In this document: positions 1 through 6,049 of the stretch, piece by piece
How positions within the stretch are numbered: the first letter of the stretch is position 1
How the letters are laid out: every line of letters starts with the position of its first letter
Assembly (NCBI GenBank): GCA_031270585.1
Contig: JAISXK010000097.1
Span: 1-9,525 of the forward strand
Direction of reading: 5' to 3'
From: Clostridiales bacterium
GTDB lineage: Bacteria > Bacillota > Clostridia > Christensenellales > CAG-138
DNA length: 9,525 nt
Notes under the pieces: generated by a model
The model's database searches: none
Told to the model about the DNA's origin: nothing
The model's input: the letters and a program-made list of their open reading frames with translations, nothing else
Translations under genes and position numbers: made by a program

Positions 1-377
1 GTTTTGCGGAACTTTGCGTTACGCGGCGAATAATCACCGCCATCAAGACGGCCACGCGGCAAAAGCATATGCCACTCAACTCCTATGTGTCGTTCAATAA
101 GCCCCTGTATGCCGGAGAGCCTGGGCGCACGCTTGCGGATGTTTTAAGCGCCGCGCGAGGTAGCGACCCTGAAGAGGCTTTTATCGGCCAAGAATCGTAT
201 AACGCCATAGCGCGGGTGCTTTTAGAGTCGCTATCCCCGCTGGAACGCGAAACGCTCACACTGTATCTGGAGGGCCGGTCTTACGCAGAAATCGCCGAAC
301 GACTTGGCCGGCGAACAAAAACCATAGATAATGCCCTGCAACGCGTGAAGCAAAAGCTGGAACAAAAATTAAAATGA
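1..377 (+). CDS. sigH: RNA polymerase sigma-H factor, 5'-truncated by the window edge
   Basis: This is the C-terminal part of SigH, the alternative sigma factor that directs RNA polymerase to transition-phase and early sporulation promoters. The open frame does not begin at the ATG at 69. It runs back without a stop to base 3, and the translated start (FAELCVTRRIITAIKTATRQ, then KHMPLNSYVS) matches the highly conserved SigH segment around region 3. By memory of the Bacillus protein, the 124 visible residues correspond to about residue 89 to the end, so about 90 N-terminal residues with region 2 lie outside. The ATG at 69 is an internal Met where Bacillus has Ile. A region 4 helix-turn-helix is visible in RSYAEIAERLGRRTKTIDNALQRV near the C-terminus (bases about 279-350). 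The TGA stop at 375-377 overlaps a possible ATG at 374. The neighbour radC is not the usual partner: sigH normally precedes rpmG-secE-nusG. Identity is very sure. SigH also occurs in some non-sporulating Firmicutes, so it does not prove sporulation. Confidence 0.95.
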   Translation, partial: FAELCVTRRIITAIKTATRQKHMPLNSYVSFNKPLYAGEPGRTLADVLSAARGSDPEEAFIGQESYNAIARVLLESLSPLERETLTLYLEGRSYAEIAERLGRRTKTIDNALQRVKQKLEQKLK

Positions 378-381
378 AGGG
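376..381 (+). promoter_or_regulatory. Ribosome binding site deciding the radC start
   Basis: The purine run GAAGGG lies 10 bases before the ATG at 392, overlapping the sigH stop codon. The alternative ATG at 374 is preceded only by an A-rich stretch with no good Shine-Dalgarno sequence. The spacing is slightly long but acceptable. Together with the family-typical N-terminus (M-x-EGHR), this favours the start at 392. Confidence 0.55.
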
Positions 382-391
382 ATCATCCGCC

Positions 392-1165
392 ATGAGCGAG
401 GGGCATCGACAACGTCTGCGCCAACGCTATATCGCAAACGGTATCGAGAGCTTTCAGGATCACGAGGCGCTTGAACTGCTGCTGACATATGCCATACCTC
501 GGCGTGATACGAACGATATCGCGCACGCGCTTCTGGGGCGTTTCGGCTCACTTACCAACGTGCTGCACGCGGATGTGGGGGAGCTTACGCATATAGACGG
601 CGTGGGCGAGAGCGTTGCGGTGTATTTAAGGCTACACGGCCAGCTTGTTTCGCGCGTGATGCGCGAAGGTCTGCAGAAAAAAACCAAGCTGCAGCTTAAC
701 ACGCCCATCGCCGCAGCGTCCTATGCCATTAGCCTGGTAGACGATAAGCATTACGAGTGCGTGTATGTGCTGAGCCTTGATAAAAATATCCGGCTGCTGC
801 ACGCGGAATTATTATTCACGGGTACGATATCCGAAGCGCCGCTTTACCCCCGCAGGGTTGTGGAAAACGCGTTGTTACACCGCGCAAGCGCCGTGATGTT
901 GGTGCACAATCACCCCAGCGGCGACCCACGGCCCTCCGGGAGCGATATACAGGCTACGCAAACTGTGAAAAAGGCCCTCAACGCCATCGATATCGGCCTG
1001 CACGACCACCTGATCGTGGGCCAAGGCGTTGTATACAGCATGCTGCGCGAGTTGGAGATTGACTCGCTATGGCAGGAGGACGAGGCGCCTGTGCGGGCGC
1101 ACAGATCCCCGCCGCCGGACGACGGCAAACGCGTATCCCCGGCGGCGCAAAGCGGTGTGGAATAG
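392..1165 (+). CDS. radC: RadC family JAMM/MPN-domain protein
   Basis: RadC proteins carry a JAMM (MPN+) metal-binding domain. They were named for DNA repair, but the biochemical role is still unsettled. The 257-residue product begins MSEGHRQRLRQRY, the typical RadC N-terminus. A helix-hairpin-helix-like segment, ELTHIDGVGESVAVYLRL, sits at about residues 64-81. The JAMM motif H-x-H-x7-S-x2-D is complete: His172, His174, Ser182 and Asp185, within HNHPSGDPRPSGSD. The longer start at 374 would add MKGSSA and create an ATGA overlap with sigH; the Shine-Dalgarno position and family N-terminus favour 392. After about residue 230 there is a Pro/Arg-rich tail (VRAHRSPPPDDGKR) of roughly 25 residues beyond the usual RadC end, probably disordered. 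The gene sits 14 bases after sigH and 12 before the mutase gene, so it is likely cotranscribed with both. Family assignment is sure; the exact cellular function is not. Confidence 0.95.
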   Translation: MSEGHRQRLRQRYIANGIESFQDHEALELLLTYAIPRRDTNDIAHALLGRFGSLTNVLHADVGELTHIDGVGESVAVYLRLHGQLVSRVMREGLQKKTKLQLNTPIAAASYAISLVDDKHYECVYVLSLDKNIRLLHAELLFTGTISEAPLYPRRVVENALLHRASAVMLVHNHPSGDPRPSGSDIQATQTVKKALNAIDIGLHDHLIVGQGVVYSMLRELEIDSLWQEDEAPVRAHRSPPPDDGKRVSPAAQSGVE

Positions 1166-1170
1166 GAGGA
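1164..1170 (+). promoter_or_regulatory. Strong ribosome binding site of the phosphohexomutase gene
   Basis: AGGAGGA, close to the ideal Shine-Dalgarno sequence, ends 7 bases before the ATG at 1178 and overlaps the radC stop codon TAG (1163-1165). It rules out the ATG at 1171, which is immediately adjacent to the site. Confidence 0.85.
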
Positions 1171-1177
1171 ATGAAGC

Positions 1178-2914
1178 ATGTCTGCAATTATGAGGCGCTA
1201 CCAGCAATGGCTGCGGTGCGCGGATGCGGCCATGAAAGAAGAGCTCGCTTCGCTCGGCGAAACGGAGCGCGAGGATTGCTTTTACAAAGAGCTCGCCTTT
1301 GGCACTGCGGGGCTCAGAGGTGTTATGGGGCCCGGCACGAATCGCATGAACAAATATGTGGTGGCGCGCGCGACCCATGGACTGGCGGCCTATCTGTTAA
1401 CGCGTCCGGACGCAACGGGGCGCGGCGTGGCCATCGCCTACGACAGCCGTAAAAACGCGGATGTTTTTGCGCTTCAAACCGCGTTGATATTTTGTGCGAA
1501 CGGCATACGCGCCTATCTGTTTGAAAGCTTGCGCGCCGTACCGCAGCTATCTTTTACGGTGCGGTATCTCAATTGCGTTGCGGGTGTGGTGATAACGGCA
1601 AGCCATAACCCGCCCGCCTATAACGGCTATAAAGTATATGACGCGCACGGCGGGCAAATCACCCCCGCGCAGGCGGAGGTGGTCTACGCCAATATGCGGC
1701 ATGCGGGATATTTTAAGTTGCCCGCCATCACCAAAGAGGATGCGCTTGCGGGCGGCTTACTCACTATGATAGGGCAACAGGCCGACGAGGCGTATTATGC
1801 CGCCACGCGCCGGCTTATGATTGATGAGGCGGTTTTACGCCAATACGGGCCCGCGCTCAACATCGTATATACGCCGCTGCACGGCGCCGGCAATAGACCT
1901 GTGCGTGAGATACTGCGCCGCGCGCATGTCGGAACTGTGCATGTGGTAAAGGAACAGGAATTGCCCGATGGCGCCTTCCCCACCGTGCGCGCCCCCAACC
2001 CCGAAGACCCTGAAGCCTTTACGCTGGCCAGAGCGCTGTGCAATGGCGTAGGGGCTGATGTGATATTCGCCACCGACCCCGACAGTGACCGCTTTGGTGT
2101 TGCCGTGCGCGATGGAGACGGCTTTCGCGTGTTAAGCGGCAACGAGATAGGGTGCTTGCTGCTTAACTATATGCTTGGCGCGCTCACGCGCAACGGCGCG
2201 TTGCCGCAAAACGGGCTTGTTGCGCGCTCCATCGTCAGCACGGATCTTGCTGATCGCATTGCGGCGCATTATGGCGTGCAGATCGAAACCGTACCTGCGG
2301 GCTTTCGCTTTATTTCCAAGCTCGTTGACGAGAGCGCGCGTAGCGGCGCGCGCACCTTTCTGTTTGGTTTTGAAGAAAGCTATGGCTTCCTTGTGGGCGG
2401 CTACTCCAGGGATAAGGACGCCGTCTGCGCCGCCATGTTGATGGCGGAACTCTTGGCCGATTGCAAACGGCGCGACATCACATTGCTTCAAGCGTTACAT
2501 GGCATATACGCGCAATACGGCTATTATAAAGAGCGCGCAAAATCCTACACCTTGGAAGGCAAGACCGGCGCGGAAGAAATCGCTTACGCCATGCAATCAC
2601 TGCGCGGCGCCCCGCCTATGGCGCTGGCCGGTACGCGCGTAAGCTATTTCGAAGATTACAGCGTAAGTATGCGTCAATACATGGATGAATGGCACCCTAT
2701 TTGCAGCGAGCCGCTCTCTTTGCCCAAATCGGATATGCTGCGCTTTGTGCTGGAAAACGGCGCTTGGGTGGCGATACGCCCCTCGGGCACGGAGCCCAAG
2801 CTAAAGCTGTATACCGCCGCCCACGCTAAACTTGAGGCGCAAGCCGACGCCATGCTGGCCGCGCTCCATGCGGATGTGGACGGACGGCTGCAAGCACTGC
2901 TGTTATCAAAATAA
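1178..2914 (+). CDS. pgcA: Phosphoglucomutase/phosphomannomutase (alpha-D-phosphohexomutase, PgcA type)
   Basis: A cytosolic enzyme that interconverts hexose 1- and 6-phosphates (glucose, possibly also mannose), feeding UDP-glucose and cell-envelope sugar synthesis. At 578 residues it has the length of the Bacillus PgcA group. All four functional loops of the superfamily are present. FGTAGLRGVMGPG (41-53) is the N-terminal phosphosugar loop. TASHNPPAYNG (140-150) holds the catalytic phosphoserine Ser142. DPDSDR (300-305) supplies the metal-binding Asp300, Asp302 and Asp304. GFEESYGF (397-404) is the sugar-recognition loop, and RPSGTEPKLKLY (534-545) is the phosphate-binding loop in the C-terminal domain. 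No key residue is missing, so it should be active. The start at 1178 follows an AGGAGGA site 7 bases upstream. It lies 12 bases after radC and is probably in the same operon. Sugar specificity cannot be read from the motifs, so the symbol rests on length and motif pattern. Confidence 0.95.
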   Translation: MSAIMRRYQQWLRCADAAMKEELASLGETEREDCFYKELAFGTAGLRGVMGPGTNRMNKYVVARATHGLAAYLLTRPDATGRGVAIAYDSRKNADVFALQTALIFCANGIRAYLFESLRAVPQLSFTVRYLNCVAGVVITASHNPPAYNGYKVYDAHGGQITPAQAEVVYANMRHAGYFKLPAITKEDALAGGLLTMIGQQADEAYYAATRRLMIDEAVLRQYGPALNIVYTPLHGAGNRPVREILRRAHVGTVHVVKEQELPDGAFPTVRAPNPEDPEAFTLARALCNGVGADVIFATDPDSDRFGVAVRDGDGFRVLSGNEIGCLLLNYMLGALTRNGALPQNGLVARSIVSTDLADRIAAHYGVQIETVPAGFRFISKLVDESARSGARTFLFGFEESYGFLVGGYSRDKDAVCAAMLMAELLADCKRRDITLLQALHGIYAQYGYYKERAKSYTLEGKTGAEEIAYAMQSLRGAPPMALAGTRVSYFEDYSVSMRQYMDEWHPICSEPLSLPKSDMLRFVLENGAWVAIRPSGTEPKLKLYTAAHAKLEAQADAMLAALHADVDGRLQALLLSK

Positions 2915-3020
2915 CACCATGCCATTCGCTGAACAATTTATGAATTGCGACGGTTTTATCAGACATGCGTTTGAAACAGTCGCTACGCGCGTATAGGCAC
3001 ATGACCGACAGGGGGATGAT
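2915..3020 (+). other. Intergenic gap between the mutase and lipoprotein genes
   Basis: This 106-base stretch separates the two + strand gene groups. I see no hairpin followed by a T-run after the mutase stop, so no intrinsic terminator is evident. The only promoter-like pair is TTGAAA (2971-2976) and TATAGG (2992-2997), with a 15-base spacer that is too short to trust. A purine-rich Shine-Dalgarno sequence, AGGGGG (3010-3015), lies 5 bases before the ATG at 3021 and supports that start. Whether the lipoprotein group has its own promoter or is read through from the mutase gene cannot be decided here. Confidence 0.4.
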
Positions 3021-3905
3021 ATGAGACGGACGCAAAGAAAGAAAGCATGCATGTTTACCTTCGCCGCCGCATTGCTGCTGGCGTTATTGGCGTTGCCCGC
3101 CTGCAAGGCGAGGGACGAGGATGGCGGCGGGGCGCTCGACCTTTCGGTGTCCACACCTGCGGTGGAGATCGCGTCTGCGGCGGAGCCCGGCCCTGCAGAC
3201 TCGCGCAAAGAGACGCCTGCCGGGGATGAAGACCCTCGTGATGAAGACGGTGAAGACCGGGCCGGCGCCTTGCAACCGGATAGCGGCTCCGCGTATGTTG
3301 ACGGTTTAAGCGGCGTGGTTTCGGCGACGGATACTGTGGCGTACTTTCTTGACGGCATGTTATACGGTGGTGTTGCATATACCAATAACAGCGATTTTGC
3401 CGTAACGCTCAGCGAAGCCACGTTTGATTTTACATATAGCGGCGGCAGCAAGAGCCATACCTTTACCCCCAACGAGTTGATAAACGATGTGTTGCTGCCC
3501 GGTGAAACGGGGTATTGCACGTTGTTTTTAGAGCTTAAGGATGAAGAGAATAGCATCATTACCGGCGGGGAAGTACGCCTTGCCGCGCAATTGCGCGGCG
3601 TGTCTACCGATAAACAAAAGCCTGCGCTTGATGTTTCAAGCGCGCGGCTCATACAAAACTATCCGGGGTTCGCCACGCTTTCGGGCAGGCTGATGAACAA
3701 CAGCCAGGAACCTTGCGACCTGATGATGGTGTATGTGAGCTTTTATGATGAAAACAACAAGCTGCTTGGCGTATGGTATTTTACGCAAAACGCGCTGCTG
3801 CAACCCGGCAGCGGCACGGCGTTTGTGGTGCATCTGCGCTCGCTGCCCATACCGAACCTTGCGCAAAACACAAAACGGATGCTCTTTCGCGCATACCGTA
3901 TGTAG
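3021..3905 (+). CDS. Predicted lipoprotein with two beta-rich FxLYD-like domains, function unknown
   Basis: I do not recognise a named family for the whole 294-residue protein. The N-terminus is a lipoprotein signal: basic RRTQRKK, a hydrophobic stretch at about 12-26, and the lipobox LPAC with lipidated Cys28. It should therefore be anchored to the outer face of the membrane. Residues about 29-92 form a low-complexity acidic linker rich in Asp, Glu, Gly and Pro. Two similar modules follow. One is at about 112-175 (YGGVAYTNNSDFAVTL, later LLPGETGYCTLFL); the other is at about 216-275 (FATLSGRLMNNSQEPCDL, later LLQPGSGTAFVVHL). Both follow the pattern Gly-x-(V/L)-x-Asn-Asn-Ser, then an aromatic strand, then PG-(E/S)-(T/G), which resembles the extracellular beta-sandwich FxLYD-type fold. 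The start has a Shine-Dalgarno sequence 5 bases away. The transporter gene follows after 17 bases, so an accessory or binding role at the membrane is possible, but that is inference. Confidence 0.85.
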   Translation: MRRTQRKKACMFTFAAALLLALLALPACKARDEDGGGALDLSVSTPAVEIASAAEPGPADSRKETPAGDEDPRDEDGEDRAGALQPDSGSAYVDGLSGVVSATDTVAYFLDGMLYGGVAYTNNSDFAVTLSEATFDFTYSGGSKSHTFTPNELINDVLLPGETGYCTLFLELKDEENSIITGGEVRLAAQLRGVSTDKQKPALDVSSARLIQNYPGFATLSGRLMNNSQEPCDLMMVYVSFYDENNKLLGVWYFTQNALLQPGSGTAFVVHLRSLPIPNLAQNTKRMLFRAYRM

Positions 3906-3910
3906 AAGGA
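3904..3910 (+). promoter_or_regulatory. Ribosome binding site supporting the transporter start at 3923
   Basis: AGAAGGA overlaps the lipoprotein stop codon (TAG, 3903-3905) and lies 12 bases before the ATG at 3923. The spacing is long, but no better site exists for the in-frame starts further upstream, which would lie inside the lipoprotein gene. Confidence 0.45.
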
Positions 3911-3922
3911 CGAAGAACCCCC

Positions 3923-5083
3923 ATGGAGCATAAACCCACCGGCAAAGGCGGCGGCATAAAAAAATACGTGCCGCTCATCATCTGTAGTGTCGCGCTGTTC
4001 ATTTTGATATACCGCACTGAAGCGGTATGGGCGGCAATAAAATGGGTGTTTGCTATCATTGCCCCGCTGTTGCTGGGGGTGGTGTTGGCATATATCGTGC
4101 ATATGCCCATGAATTTTTTTCAACAAACACTTTTTGGCCGGGCAGGCCGCAATCCCAAAAAGACTGCGGCAGGCAGGGCGGTATCGTTATGCCTGGCGTA
4201 TGCGTGCATATTTGCCGTAATCGTATTGTTTGTTTACCTGCTCATACCGCCGATAGGCAACAGTATAGCTTCGCTTGCATCCAACTTCGCAAGCTATTTG
4301 AGCCGGTTTCAATCTTGGGCGGACGGGTTTTTAAGCTCGCTTTCCCTCAACATCATTATCAGCGACACGGTGGGCGGGTTCTGGCGGGAACTGACGGCGT
4401 ATATGCAATCGCTGCTCGGTAAGGCGCTTAACGGCGCGTTTGCCTTCACGGTAGGTTTTACGAGCGGTGCAGCCGACTTTTTATTCGCCATTATAATTTC
4501 TGCGTTTATACTGCTAACGAAGGAGAAGCTTTTTTCACAATTTGAAAGGCTAAGCGCAGCGCTTTTTGGCTGGCGTTTTACCGCGCGCGTATCTGCGATT
4601 GCGGCACTTGTAAATGATACCTTCAGCGGTTTTATCATAGGCCGGGCGCTGGATGCGGTGATACTGGGGCTGTTGTGCTTTATCTGCATGACGGCGTTCG
4701 GCATGCAATACGCGCTTTTGATAAGCGCGGTGATCGCCATTACGGCACTGATACCCATTGTAGGCGCATGGGTGGGCACCGTACTTTCCGCGTTGATACT
4801 CCTTTTGATCGACCCCATGCAGGCGCTGTGGTTTGTGATACTGATTGTTATATTACAGCAGATCGAAAACCTGATTTACTCGCGCATTGTGGGTAACGCC
4901 ATCGGCCTGCCGGGGTTGTGGGTGCTTTCAAGCATACTGGTGGGCGGCGGTGTGGCGGGCGTATGGGGTATGATACTTGCTACTCCCATGGCGGCGGTTT
5001 GCTATAGGCTTACCGGCCAGTGGTTAAAGCGGCGCGAGACCGAAAATAAGAAGGCCGGCGGAATGATTGGCCCCGGTCTGTAA
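3923..5083 (+). CDS. AI-2E family transporter (multi-span membrane protein)
   Basis: A 386-residue polytopic membrane protein of the AI-2E (formerly UPF0118/DUF20) family. Characterised members include the AI-2 exporter TqsA and several Na+(Li+)/H+ antiporters, so the substrate here is open. Hydrophobic segments lie at about 15-30, 36-59, 87-110, 183-198, 236-258, 262-297, 301-316 and 330-360. Family hallmarks are in the C-terminal half: ALIPIVGAWVGTVLSALI (275-292), QQIENLIYSRIVGNAIGLPG (312-331) and GVAGVWGMILATPMAAV (343-359). The middle hydrophilic part (about 111-175) matches the family's large extracytoplasmic loop. The frame is open back to 3773, but the extra 50 residues are hydrophilic, lie inside the lipoprotein gene in another frame and look non-coding. 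The start at 3923 begins at the first basic stretch before the first membrane span. It is probably an operon partner of the lipoprotein and mtnN genes (17 and 15 bases apart). Confidence 0.93.
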   Translation: MEHKPTGKGGGIKKYVPLIICSVALFILIYRTEAVWAAIKWVFAIIAPLLLGVVLAYIVHMPMNFFQQTLFGRAGRNPKKTAAGRAVSLCLAYACIFAVIVLFVYLLIPPIGNSIASLASNFASYLSRFQSWADGFLSSLSLNIIISDTVGGFWRELTAYMQSLLGKALNGAFAFTVGFTSGAADFLFAIIISAFILLTKEKLFSQFERLSAALFGWRFTARVSAIAALVNDTFSGFIIGRALDAVILGLLCFICMTAFGMQYALLISAVIAITALIPIVGAWVGTVLSALILLLIDPMQALWFVILIVILQQIENLIYSRIVGNAIGLPGLWVLSSILVGGGVAGVWGMILATPMAAVCYRLTGQWLKRRETENKKAGGMIGPGL

Positions 5084-5086
5084 AAC

Positions 5087-5091
5087 AGGAG
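5087..5091 (+). promoter_or_regulatory. Ribosome binding site of mtnN
   Basis: AGGAG lies 7 bases before the ATG at 5099, within the 15-base gap after the transporter stop. It fixes the mtnN start and suggests translation from the same message as the transporter. Confidence 0.75.
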
Positions 5092-5098
5092 CTATACT

Positions 5099-5794
5099 AT
5101 GACAGGCATCATCTGCGCTATGGATATCGAGGCCCGGCGGTTACTTGCAAACATGCGGCATATCCAAATAAAAACCATCAGCGGCATCACGTTTCACTGT
5201 GGCCAGCTGTGCGGCCACAGCGTGGTAGTGGGGATATGCGGAATGGGCAAGGTGTTTGCGGCGGTTTGCGCGCAAACCCTGGCGTTACTCTATGCGCCGC
5301 AGCGCGTCATCAACAGCGGCGTGGCGGGCGGCATATCCGATACGCTGCGCGTGGGCGATATCGTAGTTGCGGATAGACTGGCGCAGCATGATTTTGACGT
5401 AACCGCGCTGAGCGGCCCTCTGGGCAAGGTGCCGGGTTTAGAGGACGTTTTTCTAAATTGCGACCCCGGTATCGCAAAGCGCCTGCTTGAAAGCGCCGCC
5501 GACATTAAACCCGCAAACGCCGTGCTGGGCGCCATTGCCTCGGGCGATCAGTTTATCAACAGCGACGCCAGACGCGCGCTGATACGCGACACGTTTCAAG
5601 CTATCGCCTGCGATATGGAGGGCGCGGCAATCGCCCAGGTTTGCTTTATCAATCAAATACCCTTCGGCGTTATCCGCGCCGTCAGCGACAGCGGCGACGA
5701 CGATTCCGGTATGGAGTTTCACGAGTTTTGCTTGCGCGCGGCCAACAATTCCACCACGGTGCTGATGAGGTATTTATCCACTCTCGACGATTAG
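5099..5794 (+). CDS. mtnN: 5'-methylthioadenosine/S-adenosylhomocysteine nucleosidase
   Basis: This cytosolic hydrolase splits MTA to methylthioribose and adenine, and SAH to S-ribosylhomocysteine and adenine. It clears inhibitory by-products of methylation and polyamine synthesis, and its SAH product is the LuxS substrate for autoinducer-2. The 231-residue length is typical. The acid/base residues known from E. coli MTAN are all present: Glu11 in ICAMDIEARRL (equivalent to Glu12), Glu174 in CDMEGAAIAQ, and Asp197 in RAVSDSGDD. The glycine-rich loop GICGMGKVFAA (about 44-54), INSGVAGG (71-78) and the GDIVVADRLAQHDFDVTA stretch (about 88-105) also fit the family. The E. coli active-site Ser76 position is Val75 here, a variation I believe occurs in other clostridial homologues. 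The start is set by AGGAG 7 bases upstream. No luxS or methionine-cycle gene is in view, so which product matters most cannot be told. Promiscuous activity on other nucleosides is possible. Confidence 0.94.
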   Translation: MTGIICAMDIEARRLLANMRHIQIKTISGITFHCGQLCGHSVVVGICGMGKVFAAVCAQTLALLYAPQRVINSGVAGGISDTLRVGDIVVADRLAQHDFDVTALSGPLGKVPGLEDVFLNCDPGIAKRLLESAADIKPANAVLGAIASGDQFINSDARRALIRDTFQAIACDMEGAAIAQVCFINQIPFGVIRAVSDSGDDDSGMEFHEFCLRAANNSTTVLMRYLSTLDD

Positions 5795-6049
5795 GGCGTG
5801 TTTGAAAAACAATTTCTGACAGCTGCGAGGCGATTTTTTCGACTGTCAAGGATCGAAAACGAAGAAATAGCGGCGCTATTTCAACCCCTGGTAACGCAAT
5901 CGGGATGGAAAAAGGGAGGCAAAGCCGTCTCTCCCGCGTTGATCAGCGGTTGCAAAAGTGTAGTGCGGATATGCTTAGTGCGCTTACGAAAACATGTTTG
6001 ATACGGGCGCAAGCGCAACCTCACTTCGCGTCAATCGCGGGCAAGCGCC
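5795..6049. other. Structured non-coding stretch between convergent genes
   Basis: This 255-base gap lies between the stops of mtnN and the phosphoesterase gene and holds no convincing gene. It contains several inverted repeats: TTTTCGA/TCGAAAA (5836-5842 with 5853-5859), the perfect hairpin GAAATAGC-GGC-GCTATTTC (5864-5882), GGGAG/CTCCC (5914-5918 with 5931-5935) enclosing GGC/GCC, and the 10-base palindrome AAACATGTTT (5990-5999). It opens with GGGCGTGTTTGAAAAAC right at the mtnN stop. Open frames inside it (GTG at 5798, 67 codons; ATG at 5905, 63 codons, which runs into the phosphoesterase gene) lack ribosome binding sites and show no family I recognise. The density of small hairpins suggests an intergenic repeat, a remnant of a small mobile element, or 3' UTR structure. 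No second copy is visible in this window, so the repeat idea is untested. Confidence 0.4.
5864..5882 (-). terminator. Possible intrinsic terminator for the - strand phosphoesterase transcript
   Basis: A perfect 8-base-pair stem with a 3-base loop. Read on the - strand it is followed by TTCGTTTTCG, a broken T-rich tract. It lies about 170 bases beyond the phosphoesterase stop. On the + strand the hairpin is followed by AACCCCTGG, so it does not look like a terminator for mtnN. The interrupted T-run and the distance make this a weak call. Confidence 0.3.

Noticed and set aside
69..377. A 102-codon frame starting at the ATG at 69, read as a small complete helix-turn-helix protein
   Set aside because: The same frame is open to the window edge and the upstream residues are strongly SigH-like, so this ATG is an internal methionine of a truncated sigH.
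2971..2997. TTGAAA and TATAGG as a promoter for the lipoprotein group
   Set aside because: The spacer is only 15 bases and the -10 box is poor; there is not enough to call it.
2906..3652. A 248-codon frame on the - strand opposite the lipoprotein gene
   Set aside because: Serine/proline-rich composition typical of an antisense shadow in GC-rich DNA; the + strand frame has a signal peptide, lipobox and Shine-Dalgarno sequence.
3773..3922. A 50-residue N-terminal extension of the AI-2E family transporter
   Set aside because: It lies inside the lipoprotein gene in another frame, is hydrophilic and unlike the family N-terminus, and the start at 3923 has a nearby purine-rich site.
5093..5098. 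TATACT directly before the mtnN ATG as a leaderless promoter like that of the phosphoesterase gene
   Set aside because: It touches the start codon, so a transcript would begin inside the gene; it lacks the TG extension, and a good AGGAG site already explains translation from an upstream message.
5798..6001. A 67-codon GTG-start frame just after mtnN
   Set aside because: It has no ribosome binding site, starts 3 bases after the mtnN stop, resembles no family I know, and runs through the hairpins; most likely a chance frame in non-coding DNA.
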